In this document: positions 1 to 9,731 of the stretch, in pieces
Layout: each line of letters starts with the position of its first letter
Position numbering within the stretch: the first letter of the stretch is position 1
Assembly (NCBI GenBank): GCA_037190485.1
Contig: JBBCJB010000020.1
Location: 186,001-250,000, forward strand
DNA: 64,000 nucleotides
Direction: 5' to 3'
Source: Parapedobacter sp037190485
Lineage (GTDB): Bacteria > Bacteroidota > Bacteroidia > Sphingobacteriales > Sphingobacteriaceae
Position numbers and translations under genes: made by a program
Notes under the pieces: model-generated
Seen by the model: only the letters and a program-made list of their open reading frames with translations
Told to the model about the DNA's origin: nothing
The model's database searches: none

Positions 1-2
1 TC

Positions 3-2006
3 TTCCGCTATAGCCGGGAGGAGTTCGAACGGCCCAGCTACATGACGAATTCATTGAATGAGAACATCGGCAGGCAGGGCTGGCCGGTACTGCCCCTCTA
101 CGACAACAACGGCCACCTGTACGATAGCCCAACACCGGCATTGAGCCTGCGTGACGGTGGCCGGGGCGCGCGGCAGACCGATCGGCTGGCCCAGCAGCTG
201 AAGTTGACGGTAGCGCCGATCGAGGGCTGGAAAGTGATGGGCGATGTCAACTACAGCACCACGGACGTGTTCTACCACTGGGACCTCCAGCAGACCTTCA
301 ACCATGACGTGAGCGGCCAACCTTATCCGGCGCAGCGGGCGTCGGAGGTGCATGAGGAGGCAGGTCGCGACAATTACCTGAACGCCAACATCTACACGGA
401 ATACGGCCGGTCATACGGGGCACACCAGGTGAAGGCATTGATCGGCGCCCAGACCGAACTGATGAACACGCGCGGCTTGATGGCCGAGCGCCAAGGCGTG
501 ATCGTGCCTTCGCTGCCGGTATTGGACGTGACCTCGGGCAATGACCCCAACGGGAAACCCGTGCCCCCGGAAGTGGCAGGCGCCAACCACCATTGGTCTA
601 CCTTGGGGTATTTCGGCCGCATCAACTACAATTATGACGAACGCTACCTGTTCGAAGGCAACCTACGGTACGACGGCTCGTCGCGTTTCCGGCAGGACAA
701 GCGTTGGATCTATTCGCCCTCGCTTTCCGTAGGGTGGAACCTATCGAGCGAGGACTTCTGGTCGCCGTTGCAACGGCACATCAATATGTTCAAGATCAGG
801 GGGTCGTATGGCGAGCTGAGCAACCAGAATACCGAAAATTGGTACCCTACGTATGTGGTGATGCCGATCAACAGCTCAAATGGCAACTGGTTGGTGAACG
901 GATCGCGGCCGAATACCGCGTCGGCCCCTGGGCTCATCAGCTCCACCTTGTCGTGGGAACAGGTACGGACATGGAACCTCGGGGTCGATTTCGGCTTCTG
1001 GGGCAACCGGCTCACCGCAACGGTCGACTACTATACCCGATACACCGACAACATGATCGGACCGGCGCCCGAACTTCCCGTCAACCTGGGCACGGACGTG
1101 CCGCGGACCAACAACACCGACCTGAAAACATCGGGCATCGAACTGGACGTGGCCTGGAACGATCGGCTGGCCAATGGCCTGGGCTATAACGTGCGCTTCA
1201 TGGTGGCCGATTCCCGGAACAAGATTACGCGGTATCCCAATCCGACGGGAAAATTGGATACGTACATCGCCGGACGCATGGCGGGCGAGATCTGGGGGTA
1301 CAAGACGCTGGGCATCGCGAAAACCCAGGCGGAAATGGACGCGCACCTGGCCACCCTACCCAACGGCGGGCAAAATGCGTTGGGCAGTAATTGGCAGGCA
1401 GGCGACCTGATGTTCGTAGACGCGAATGGCGATGGGCTGATCAACAACGGTGCCAATACGATCGGCGACCACGGCGATCTGGTCATCATCGGGAACAATT
1501 CACCAAGGTACCTCACATCGCTCGACCTGGGCGCCAATTTCAAAGGAATCGATCTGCGTGTGTTTTTCCAGGCGGTATTGAAGCGCGACTACTTCAACAA
1601 CGGCCGCTATTTCTGGGGAGCGGTGGGCTCTGTCTGGGACTTGGTAGGCCTTAAGCAACACACCGACTATTTCCGTGACGACCCCGAACACCCGCTGGGA
1701 TTGAATACCGACGCCTATTATCCAAGGCCGCTGCTGAGCGACAAAAACCACCACGCGCAAACGGGTTACCTACAGGACGCCTCTTATGTAAGGCTGAAAA
1801 ACCTCCAAGTGGGCTACTCGCTCCCCGGGCAACTCATCCAGCGGATAGGCGTGCAACGCGTACGGGTATATTTTTCGGGCGAGAACATATGGACCATGAC
1901 CAAGATGGCCAAGATGTTCGACCCCGAAACCGTGGATGGCGGATGGGGCGGAAACGCCTACCCCCTCTCGAAAGTGTATTCCTTTGGTCTCAGTTTAACC
2001 CTGTAA
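3..2006 (+). CDS. SusC/RagA-family TonB-dependent outer-membrane receptor, C-terminal part
   Basis: This is the 3' part of a TonB-linked outer-membrane beta-barrel of the SusC/RagA family, which imports oligosaccharides together with a SusD lipoprotein. The reading frame is already open at the window edge, so the first ATG at 42 is internal and the signal peptide, carboxypeptidase-like domain and plug lie upstream. The visible 667 residues have the usual late-barrel features: repeated aromatic beta-strand ends, the NYNYDERYLFEGNLRYDGSSRF-type strand region near residues 205-230, and the terminal GLSLTL strand typical of SusC proteins. The partner SusD starts 11 bases after the stop. The substrate cannot be read from sequence; the GH2-like and redox genes downstream suggest a glycoside. 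Confidence 0.93.
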   Translation, partial: FRYSREEFERPSYMTNSLNENIGRQGWPVLPLYDNNGHLYDSPTPALSLRDGGRGARQTDRLAQQLKLTVAPIEGWKVMGDVNYSTTDVFYHWDLQQTFNHDVSGQPYPAQRASEVHEEAGRDNYLNANIYTEYGRSYGAHQVKALIGAQTELMNTRGLMAERQGVIVPSLPVLDVTSGNDPNGKPVPPEVAGANHHWSTLGYFGRINYNYDERYLFEGNLRYDGSSRFRQDKRWIYSPSLSVGWNLSSEDFWSPLQRHINMFKIRGSYGELSNQNTENWYPTYVVMPINSSNGNWLVNGSRPNTASAPGLISSTLSWEQVRTWNLGVDFGFWGNRLTATVDYYTRYTDNMIGPAPELPVNLGTDVPRTNNTDLKTSGIELDVAWNDRLANGLGYNVRFMVADSRNKITRYPNPTGKLDTYIAGRMAGEIWGYKTLGIAKTQAEMDAHLATLPNGGQNALGSNWQAGDLMFVDANGDGLINNGANTIGDHGDLVIIGNNSPRYLTSLDLGANFKGIDLRVFFQAVLKRDYFNNGRYFWGAVGSVWDLVGLKQHTDYFRDDPEHPLGLNTDAYYPRPLLSDKNHHAQTGYLQDASYVRLKNLQVGYSLPGQLIQRIGVQRVRVYFSGENIWTMTKMAKMFDPETVDGGWGGNAYPLSKVYSFGLSLTL

Positions 2007-2017
2007 AACGATAACGA

Positions 2018-4018
2018 ATGAAAAGGATCGATATAAATTCACTGCTGCTGGCGTGCGTGGCCGTGCTGGCGCTCCATGCATGCAACAAAGGGTACCTGGA
2101 ACGTCCTCCGCTGTCTGACGTGACCCCTGAAAATTACCTGGTGGAAGAATCGCAGTTGGCGGCCTATGCCATCCAGCAATACGATAGCTTGACCCTATTC
2201 ATGTCTTTCGACAAAGATATCCATACCGACGTCCAAGCGAGCAGGGCCTATGCCAATCGCTTCGTGCCTGGCGAATGGAAAGTCGCCCAAAGCGGCGGTG
2301 CCTGGTCATTCGGTGGGATTTTCCAATGCAATTATTTCCTGCAGACGGTCGTGCCGCGTTTCCAGGCGGGAGAGATCGCCGGCAACAGTGCCACGGTGGG
2401 CCACTACATCGGCGAGATGTATTTCATGCGAGCCTGGAATTACTTCCAGAAGCTCCAGGCGTTGGGCGATTTCCCGATCATCAAAACCACCCTGCCCGAC
2501 AAGATGGATGTGCTGACGGAGGCGAGCAAGCGCGCCCCGCAAACCGAAGTGGCGCGTTTCATCCTCTCGGACCTGGACTCGGCCATCCTGCTGATGAACA
2601 CGGTGGCGCCCGATGGCAAGAAGAACCGGCTGTCGAAAGCCTGCGCCCAATTGCTCAAGTCGCGGGTGGCGCTCTACGAAGGCACGTTCCTGAAGTATTT
2701 CAACGGTACGGCGTTCGTGCCCAACGGCCCGGAATGGCCGGGGAAGGGCAAAGACTACAATGCCGCGTATAACTTCCAGTCGGGAAGCATCGAGGGCGAG
2801 ATCGATTTCTTTCTTACCCAAGCGATGGAGGCGGCAAAGGCCGTGGCCGACGCCACGCCGTTGGTGCCCAATTCGATGACCGCGCGCGCGGAAACCGAAA
2901 ACGAAGCGTTCGCGCTGGCGAGCGAGGCCAATCCACTCGCCCGGCAATTCAGTGAGACCGATCTGTCCGGCTTCAGCGAGGTGCTCTTATGGCGCGATTA
3001 CGACCTGGGGCTGGGCATCATGAACGACATACCGAACCGGGTACAGGAACATAACGGATGGGGGTATACCCGTGGCTACGTGAACAGTTTCGTGATGGCC
3101 AATGGCCTTCCCATCTATGCACCGGGCTCGGGCTATGAGGGCGACGACTACATCAAGGACGTACGGACGGGTCGCGACGGCCGCCTTTGGCTCTTCCTGG
3201 CCCAGCCGGGACAGATCAATATCCTGCACCCGTCGCCGCTGGGCACCCATGCGACCCCGATCGTGATCGTTCCCGACATCCTGAACGTACTGGGCAACCA
3301 CGACAACCCGACCGGCTACATCGCCCGCAAAGGCAACGTCTACGACGGGGCGCAGCTGGGCAATGGGCGGGGCGATGTGGGGAGCATCGTATTCCGCGGC
3401 GTCGAGGCATACCTCAACTACATGGAAGCCTGTTACGAGCGGAATGGAAGCCTGGACGGAACGGCCCGGTCCTACTGGCAGCAGATCCGCGAGCGGGCCG
3501 GCGTGGATCCCGATTTCCAGAAAACCATCGATGCGACCGACCTTACCATCGAAGCCATGGGAGACTGGGCGGTCCATTCCGGCGGGCAGCCGGTCGACAA
3601 GGTGCTGTACAACATCCGCCGTGAGCGCAGTTGCGAAACGATGGGCGAAGGGTTGCGTTTCATGGACCTGCGCAGGTGGCGTGCCCTGGATCGCCTCATC
3701 CAGACGCCCTATCACATCGAAGGATTCAAATTGTGGGGGCCCATGCAGCACTGGTATGAGCCCGCGATGCTTACCTATGGCATCGGGGATCGGAGTGCCG
3801 TGTCCGACCCGTCGATAAGCCCTTACCTGCGGGTGCACCAGAAGACCCCCACTTCGTTGGCGTTCAATGGCTACCGCTGGACGATGGCGCATTATTTCAA
3901 TCCCATTGCCATCCAACACTTCTTGATCACGTCGAGCGACAACGCCGGCCAATCATCACCGATTTACCAGAACCCGGGATGGCCCACCGAAGCCAATGCC
4001 GCGCCAATCGGTTTTTAG
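2018..4018 (+). CDS. SusD/RagB-family nutrient-binding lipoprotein
   Basis: This surface lipoprotein caps the upstream SusC barrel and binds the incoming ligand. The N-terminus is a lipoprotein signal: a short basic start, a hydrophobic stretch and an LHAC lipobox with Cys22. At 666 residues it is long for SusD (often 480-600), mostly through insertions in the middle. The C-terminal part has the conserved RRERSCETMGEGLRFMDLRRW region, which is characteristic of SusD proteins. The gene follows SusC at 11 bases and so is co-transcribed with it. A strong hairpin lies just after the stop codon. The family assignment is secure; the ligand is unknown. Confidence 0.94.
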   Translation: MKRIDINSLLLACVAVLALHACNKGYLERPPLSDVTPENYLVEESQLAAYAIQQYDSLTLFMSFDKDIHTDVQASRAYANRFVPGEWKVAQSGGAWSFGGIFQCNYFLQTVVPRFQAGEIAGNSATVGHYIGEMYFMRAWNYFQKLQALGDFPIIKTTLPDKMDVLTEASKRAPQTEVARFILSDLDSAILLMNTVAPDGKKNRLSKACAQLLKSRVALYEGTFLKYFNGTAFVPNGPEWPGKGKDYNAAYNFQSGSIEGEIDFFLTQAMEAAKAVADATPLVPNSMTARAETENEAFALASEANPLARQFSETDLSGFSEVLLWRDYDLGLGIMNDIPNRVQEHNGWGYTRGYVNSFVMANGLPIYAPGSGYEGDDYIKDVRTGRDGRLWLFLAQPGQINILHPSPLGTHATPIVIVPDILNVLGNHDNPTGYIARKGNVYDGAQLGNGRGDVGSIVFRGVEAYLNYMEACYERNGSLDGTARSYWQQIRERAGVDPDFQKTIDATDLTIEAMGDWAVHSGGQPVDKVLYNIRRERSCETMGEGLRFMDLRRWRALDRLIQTPYHIEGFKLWGPMQHWYEPAMLTYGIGDRSAVSDPSISPYLRVHQKTPTSLAFNGYRWTMAHYFNPIAIQHFLITSSDNAGQSSPIYQNPGWPTEANAAPIGF

Positions 4019-4022
4019 GTAC

Positions 4023-4050
4023 AGGCCGGTCGGGAAATCCCGACCGGCCT
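4023..4050 (+). terminator. Perfect 12-bp hairpin after susD
   Basis: Two perfectly complementary 12-base arms (4023-4034 and 4039-4050) surround a four-base AAAT loop, five bases after the SusD stop codon. No run of T follows, so it may be a weak terminator or an mRNA-protecting hairpin that sets SusC/SusD expression above the downstream enzyme genes. Confidence 0.6.
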
Positions 4051-4109
4051 AGAACAAACGATCAAGGACAATCTTTTCAATGGACTGTAGGTCATAAAAA
4101 CAATCGGTT

Positions 4110-6950
4110 ATGGTTAGACAAATTATTTATGCTTCGCTCATCAGCTTTGTGTTCCTTACCCAAGGCTGTAGCACGACGTCAGCACAGACTGATGATCGTG
4201 CGTTGGACTTAAGCGGCGATTGGCGTTTTTCAATCGATCCCGACGATGCGGGGCTAAATGAAAGCTGGTACCTAGAAACATTGCAAGACCAGGTCAAACT
4301 CCCCGGTTCGATAACGACAAACGGGAAGGGGTTCAACGTAGACGTGAATACGCCTTGGACGGGAGGTATTGTGGATTCGTCTTGGTTTACAGCTGTCGAA
4401 TACGAGCGTTATCGGCAGCCCGGCAATATAAAAATCCCCTATTGGCTGCAACCGAATACGTATTATAAAGGGGCGGCATGGTATCAGCGGGATATCACGA
4501 TACCCCATACCGGTTTCGGCGATGGCGCCGAGCTATTCATCGAGCGGGCACATTGGGAAACCCGGGTTTGGATCGATGGTCATGAGGTGGGGATGCAAAA
4601 CAGCTTGGCTACACCCCATCGTTTTGACCTCAGCGATTACCTATCGCCCGGCCGGCATACATTAACCATCCGGGTCGATAATCGAATCAAGGATATCGAT
4701 GTGGGGCACAATGCGCACAGTATAACCGATCATACGCAGACCAATTGGAACGGTATGGTCGGGAAACTTAAGGTTTACCCGCTGTTTTCCACGGCCATAT
4801 CCGACGTGCAATTGCACCCGGATGTCGACGCAGGGCAGGTGAAAGCCAATGTCAGCATCAGGCACAGCGGCAGTGGGTCTACGCCTGCGGTATTGAGATT
4901 AACGGCATACGAAAAACAGACCCGCAGGAAACTGAAGGAAGTAGCGAAGCATATCGTATTGACTAATGGGCTCTCCGATACCGAAGTCGTCTACGATATG
5001 GGTGAAAAATTCGCCATATGGGATGAGTTCGATCCGTTCCTATATGAAATGGAGACCACATTGGTGTGCGAAGGGCTGGAAAGGAAATCCATTCGCACGC
5101 AGTTTGGGATGCGCAACGTTACGGTTGAAGGAACGCAACTAGTGGTGAATGGCCGACCGGTATTTCTCCGTGGAACGTTAGAGAGCTGTATCTTTCCGAA
5201 TACCGGCTATCCCGCCACGGAGGTGAACGAGTGGGCCCGCATTTTTGCCATATGCAAAGCGTATGGAATGAACCACATCCGCTTCCATTCGTGGTGTCCT
5301 CCCCAAGCCGCGTTCTTGGCAGCGGATAGTGTGGGCATCTACCTTCAAGTTGAAGCAGGTGCTTGGACGGCAGTAGGGGATGGCGCTCCAATCGACGACT
5401 TCATCTATGAGGAGAGCCGACGGATCGTGAGCGAATATGGGAATCATCCATCATTTTTATTGATGGCCTACGGCAATGAACCCAGCGGACACAATCGGGA
5501 GGAATTTCTCGTGGGATTTGTCGAGTATTGGAAGAAAAAGGATCCAAGGCGGCTCTACACCACCGCTGGTGGATGGCCCGCCGTGCCGGAAAACGACTTC
5601 AATAACATCCCGGAACCACGCATTCAGGGCTGGGAAGAAGGATTAAACTCGATCATCAACAGCCGTCCGCCTTCTACGGATTATGATTGGCGAGACAGAA
5701 TTGCCCACCATGCCATACCGACGATCAGCCATGAAATAGGACAATGGTGTGTCTACCCGGATTTCAAGGAAATTGACCGCTATAAGGGTGTGCTGAAGGC
5801 CAAGAATTTCGAGATATTCCGAGACAAGCTGAATAGAAACGGCATGGGCCACTTGGCAGCAGATTTCTTGATGTCTTCAGGTAAACTACAAGTGATATGC
5901 TACAAGGCCGATATCGAAGCGGCATTCCGTACACCGGGCTTCGGTGGGTTCCAATTACTCGATTTACACGACTTTCCCGGGCAGGGGACAGCGCTTGTCG
6001 GCGTATTAAACCCCTTTTGGGAAGAAAAAGGCTACGTGTCGGCATCGGAATTCCGCCAATTCAATAATACGACGGTGCCGTTGGCTCGATTCGCCAAGAT
6101 GGTTTTCCTGAACAGTGAACTATTGGAGGTGCCTGTGGAGGCTGCCCATTATGGCAAGGCACCCATAACCGGGGCCGCTGCCTCATGGCGCATCATAAAG
6201 CGGGGTGGAGATACGTTTGCCAAGGGCGAATTCGGCAAGATTGACCTACCCTTTGGAAACAATATCGATGTGGGACGGATAAGCCAGTCGCTCGGAAAAA
6301 TCGACGAGGCAACACAGCTGACCCTAGAGGTGGCTATAGGTGACTGCCTGAACCAATGGGACTTTTTCGTATACCCAGACGAAACGTACCGCTACGACGA
6401 TGAAATCCACATCACCGATAGGCTGGACGACAAAGCGAAATCGCTGTTGGCGCAGGGGAAGTCGGTCCTTTGGTCGCTCCCCAAATCGACATTGCGCGAA
6501 GAAAAAGGCGGCGATATCGCTGTGGGTTTTTCCAGTATTTTCTGGAATACCGCATGGACACGTGGGCAGCCGCCGCACACATTGGGCATCCTATGCGATC
6601 CGGAACATCCCGCATTTGCCAAGTTTCCTACCCAATACCACAGCAATTGGCAATGGTGGGATGCGATGACCTATTCCAATGCCATCAACTTACAGACGGT
6701 GGATGAACGGTTGCAGCCCATTGTGCGCGTTATTGACGATTGGTTCACCGCCCGGCCGTTGGCGTTGGCATTTGAGTGCAAGGTCGGCAACGGGCGGCTG
6801 GTGGTCTCGGGAATCGACTTCCATCAAAACATGGCGGAAAGACCCGCGGCACGCCAACTGTTGCACAGTTTTGTAACGTATATGAAAGGAGACAAATTTG
6901 AGCCCACCGTATCGCTGGATGGAAACACGATCAGCGCATTGGTCGAATAA
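4110..6950 (+). CDS. Glycoside hydrolase family 2-like lipoprotein
   Basis: This is a large (946-residue) GH2-type beta-glycosidase predicted to be anchored as a lipoprotein: the signal stretch ends in QGC (Cys20). A jelly-roll sugar-binding domain (about 35-210) has the GH2 pattern DLSGDWRF and an AWYQRDITIP strand. An Ig-like domain (about 215-330) and a TIM barrel (about 335-620) follow. The barrel contains YGNEPSG, where Glu457 fits the acid/base, and SHEIGQW, where Glu542 is a plausible nucleophile. The last 250 residues form beta-rich domains without a family I can name. It lies 91 bases after SusD and 27 bases before the cytochrome gene, so it probably trims the imported glycoside. Codon use is more AT-rich than in its neighbours. 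Linkage specificity is unknown. Confidence 0.82.
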   Translation: MVRQIIYASLISFVFLTQGCSTTSAQTDDRALDLSGDWRFSIDPDDAGLNESWYLETLQDQVKLPGSITTNGKGFNVDVNTPWTGGIVDSSWFTAVEYERYRQPGNIKIPYWLQPNTYYKGAAWYQRDITIPHTGFGDGAELFIERAHWETRVWIDGHEVGMQNSLATPHRFDLSDYLSPGRHTLTIRVDNRIKDIDVGHNAHSITDHTQTNWNGMVGKLKVYPLFSTAISDVQLHPDVDAGQVKANVSIRHSGSGSTPAVLRLTAYEKQTRRKLKEVAKHIVLTNGLSDTEVVYDMGEKFAIWDEFDPFLYEMETTLVCEGLERKSIRTQFGMRNVTVEGTQLVVNGRPVFLRGTLESCIFPNTGYPATEVNEWARIFAICKAYGMNHIRFHSWCPPQAAFLAADSVGIYLQVEAGAWTAVGDGAPIDDFIYEESRRIVSEYGNHPSFLLMAYGNEPSGHNREEFLVGFVEYWKKKDPRRLYTTAGGWPAVPENDFNNIPEPRIQGWEEGLNSIINSRPPSTDYDWRDRIAHHAIPTISHEIGQWCVYPDFKEIDRYKGVLKAKNFEIFRDKLNRNGMGHLAADFLMSSGKLQVICYKADIEAAFRTPGFGGFQLLDLHDFPGQGTALVGVLNPFWEEKGYVSASEFRQFNNTTVPLARFAKMVFLNSELLEVPVEAAHYGKAPITGAAASWRIIKRGGDTFAKGEFGKIDLPFGNNIDVGRISQSLGKIDEATQLTLEVAIGDCLNQWDFFVYPDETYRYDDEIHITDRLDDKAKSLLAQGKSVLWSLPKSTLREEKGGDIAVGFSSIFWNTAWTRGQPPHTLGILCDPEHPAFAKFPTQYHSNWQWWDAMTYSNAINLQTVDERLQPIVRVIDDWFTARPLALAFECKVGNGRLVVSGIDFHQNMAERPAARQLLHSFVTYMKGDKFEPTVSLDGNTISALVE

Positions 6951-6977
6951 TCGCTTCATGAACAGGAGGAACGCAAT

Positions 6978-9731
6978 ATGTTGAAGAAAATCGGAATCTA
7001 TAGTGCCATAGCCGGAGCCGTTGTACTGATCGGGCTGTTGAGCATACAGCGGGAAGAACGCGTGGATTTCAGCATGCAGGTGAAGCCGATCCTCAACAAG
7101 CATTGCATCAGTTGCCATGGCGGGGTGAAGAAAAACGCCGGATTCAGCCTGCTGTTCGAGGAGGAAGCCTTTGCGGCCACCGAATCGGGCGAGCCGGCGA
7201 TCAGGCGCGGAGACGCTGCGCACAGCAGCTTTATCCAGCGACTTACCGAAAAAGACCCGGAACTCCGGATGCCGTACAACGCCGCCCCATTAAGCGAAGA
7301 GGAGATCGACGTGTTGACGCGGTGGGTGGATGAAGGGGCTGAATGGGGGTCGCACTGGGCCTATGCTTTGCCCAAGTCCGTACCCGTGCCGAAGCCCCGG
7401 TTTTCATTTGGTGCCCTTTTCGGATGGGGTGCAAGCCGGTTCACCAGCGACATCGATCATTTCATTGGCGAGAAGCACAAGGAAATGGGCATGGGCTTTT
7501 CGCCGGAAGCCGACAAGGAAACGTTGCTCCGCCGCCTACACCTGGACATCGTGGGCCTGCCGCCCACGCTGGGGCAAGTGGAAGCTTTCTTGAACGACAC
7601 GCGCAAAAATGCCTATGAGATCCGGGTCGATAGCCTGCTTGCGTCGCCGCATTTCGGCGAGCGTTGGGCATCGTGGTGGCTTGACCTGGCTCGGTATGCC
7701 GACACCAAGGGATACGAGCGCGACGGTGACCGCGAAATCTGGGCCTACAGGGATTGGGTGATCAAGGCCTTCAATACCGACATGCCGTTCGATAAATTCA
7801 CCATCGAGCAGTTGGCGGGCGACTTGCTGCCGGAGCCCACCAAGGACCAATTGATCGCCACGGCGTTCCATCGCAATACGATGAACAACGACGAGGGCGG
7901 CACCGATGACGAGGAATTCCGCGTGGCGGCCGTGATGGATCGGCTGAACACCACCTACCAGGTATGGTTGAGCACCACGTTCGAATGCGTGCAATGCCAT
8001 AGCCATACCTACGACCCGTTCAGGTTCGAAGAGTACTACAAATCGTATGCGTTCTTCAACAATACGCGCGACGAGGACACCTTTGGCGAACACCCGAAGC
8101 TACGGATGTATGATGCCGCCGCGCAGGGGCGGATAGACAGCATAAAAACCTGGCTCGGGCGGTATGCAACGCACGACGAGCTCGCATCGGTTTCGCACTT
8201 CCTGACTACCCTGGAACCCAAGTACCATGCGCACTATTGCGACTCGTTGCAAAACGGCGCGTTGGCCGATACCAAATGGCTTGCCATGCGCAACGGCGGC
8301 ACCGCCCGGATGAAGGCCATCACGCTCGACGGGAAGGAATCGTTTTACCTCAATTATTTCGGTGCCGCACCGGGTGGTCGGATGGAAATCCGCGCCGGCT
8401 CGCCGAGCGGCCGGGTATTGGCCGATTTCGCCCTGCCCCCCACACAGGGAAGCCGCGTGATGCTGGCCCCGATGCACCCGATGGCCGGTGTACACGATCT
8501 TTACCTGACCTTCCGCAATCCGTCTATCGCGTCTACCCAGGCCGTTTGCATGATCGAATGGATGGCGTTCCGGCCAACGATGCCCGGTGCGGAAGACCCG
8601 GCGTATGCCAGCAAGGTCGCCGATTTCGTCGAATTGCTGAACCAGCAGCCGGCCTCGGTACCGATCATGGTGGAGAATCCGCCCGACATGGCGCGGACCA
8701 CGCACGTCTTCGAGCGCGGTAACTGGATGGTGCATGGTGAGGCCGTTGAACCGGCGGTACCGGAGATACTGAACGACTTCCCGCAGGGAGCGCCGGCGAA
8801 CCGGCTCGGATTCAGCCAATGGATCGTGAGCAAAGACAATCCACTGACGGCCAGGACCGTGGTAAACCGGCTGTGGGCGCAACTTTTCGGCCGCGGGCTG
8901 GTGGAGCCGTTGGGCGACATGGGCACCCAAAGCAACCCGCCCATACACCGCGAGCTGCTCGACTGGCTGGCCTTGGACTTCATGCATGCCAAGGATTGGC
9001 GCATGAAGGCCCTATTGAAGGAACTCGTCCTATCGAAGACCTATCGGCAATCGTCTGCGATTGCCGAAGGTGCGATGGAACGGGATCCGGCGAATGCGTA
9101 TTATGCGCGCGGTCCACGGTTCCGGTTGGGAGCGGAACAGATCAGGGACCAATCGCTGGCCGTGAGCGGCCTGCTGAGCACCAAGATGTTTGGCTCCAGC
9201 GTGATGCCCCATCAGCCCGAGGGGGTTTGGATGACGGTGTACAGCGGAGCGGCATGGCGGAAAAGCGCGGGTGAAGACCAATACCGGAGAGGGGTGTATA
9301 CCTTTATGAAACGCACGAGCCCCTACCCTTCATTCATCACGTTCGATGCGTCGAGCCGGGAAGTCTGCGTGGTTGACCGCATACGGACAAACACCCCGCT
9401 GCAGGCACTGACCACGCTCAACGACCCGGTTTACCTGGAGGCTGCCTACCACCTGGGCAAACGCATGGCCCGGAGCGGTGCGGATGAAATCGAAGCCGGG
9501 ATACGGCTGGGATACCGGATGGCCATGCAACGCAACCTGGTGGAAGAGAAACAAGAAGCGTTGCGTAAGCTATACGATGAAGCGTATGCCTACTATACGG
9601 CAGACGCCGACGCGCTGGCCAAATTCAACAGTGAATTCAGGACGACCGAGCCGGGTGATGCGCGTATCGCCGCATTCTCGGTGGTGGCGAACGCCCTGCT
9701 CAATTTGGATGAATTCGTAACTAAATCATGA
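6978..9731 (+). CDS. PSD1/PSCyt1 domain protein (DUF1549 and DUF1553) with c-type heme motifs
   Basis: This 917-residue protein has the domain order common in Planctomycetes. It runs from an N-terminal membrane anchor (about 5-23) to a cytochrome-like PSCyt1 domain with CISCH at 43-47. DUF1549 (about 140-360) contains a second CxxCH at 337-341, and DUF1553 lies at about 615-890. Between the two DUFs (about 440-535) is a beta-rich stretch with a GVHDLYLTF strand followed by IEWMAF, which resembles CBM6-type carbohydrate-binding modules. The protein should face the periplasm. Its enzymatic role is unknown; in other bacteria the family accompanies glycan- or sulfatase-related genes. It starts 27 bases after the GH2-like gene, and its stop codon overlaps the next start (ATGA). 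Confidence 0.88.
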   Translation: MLKKIGIYSAIAGAVVLIGLLSIQREERVDFSMQVKPILNKHCISCHGGVKKNAGFSLLFEEEAFAATESGEPAIRRGDAAHSSFIQRLTEKDPELRMPYNAAPLSEEEIDVLTRWVDEGAEWGSHWAYALPKSVPVPKPRFSFGALFGWGASRFTSDIDHFIGEKHKEMGMGFSPEADKETLLRRLHLDIVGLPPTLGQVEAFLNDTRKNAYEIRVDSLLASPHFGERWASWWLDLARYADTKGYERDGDREIWAYRDWVIKAFNTDMPFDKFTIEQLAGDLLPEPTKDQLIATAFHRNTMNNDEGGTDDEEFRVAAVMDRLNTTYQVWLSTTFECVQCHSHTYDPFRFEEYYKSYAFFNNTRDEDTFGEHPKLRMYDAAAQGRIDSIKTWLGRYATHDELASVSHFLTTLEPKYHAHYCDSLQNGALADTKWLAMRNGGTARMKAITLDGKESFYLNYFGAAPGGRMEIRAGSPSGRVLADFALPPTQGSRVMLAPMHPMAGVHDLYLTFRNPSIASTQAVCMIEWMAFRPTMPGAEDPAYASKVADFVELLNQQPASVPIMVENPPDMARTTHVFERGNWMVHGEAVEPAVPEILNDFPQGAPANRLGFSQWIVSKDNPLTARTVVNRLWAQLFGRGLVEPLGDMGTQSNPPIHRELLDWLALDFMHAKDWRMKALLKELVLSKTYRQSSAIAEGAMERDPANAYYARGPRFRLGAEQIRDQSLAVSGLLSTKMFGSSVMPHQPEGVWMTVYSGAAWRKSAGEDQYRRGVYTFMKRTSPYPSFITFDASSREVCVVDRIRTNTPLQALTTLNDPVYLEAAYHLGKRMARSGADEIEAGIRLGYRMAMQRNLVEEKQEALRKLYDEAYAYYTADADALAKFNSEFRTTEPGDARIAAFSVVANALLNLDEFVTKS

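Noticed and set aside
2987..3952. Minus-strand open frame of 321 codons
   Set aside because: Antisense to the SusD gene; composition is that of a shadow frame with no recognisable motif.
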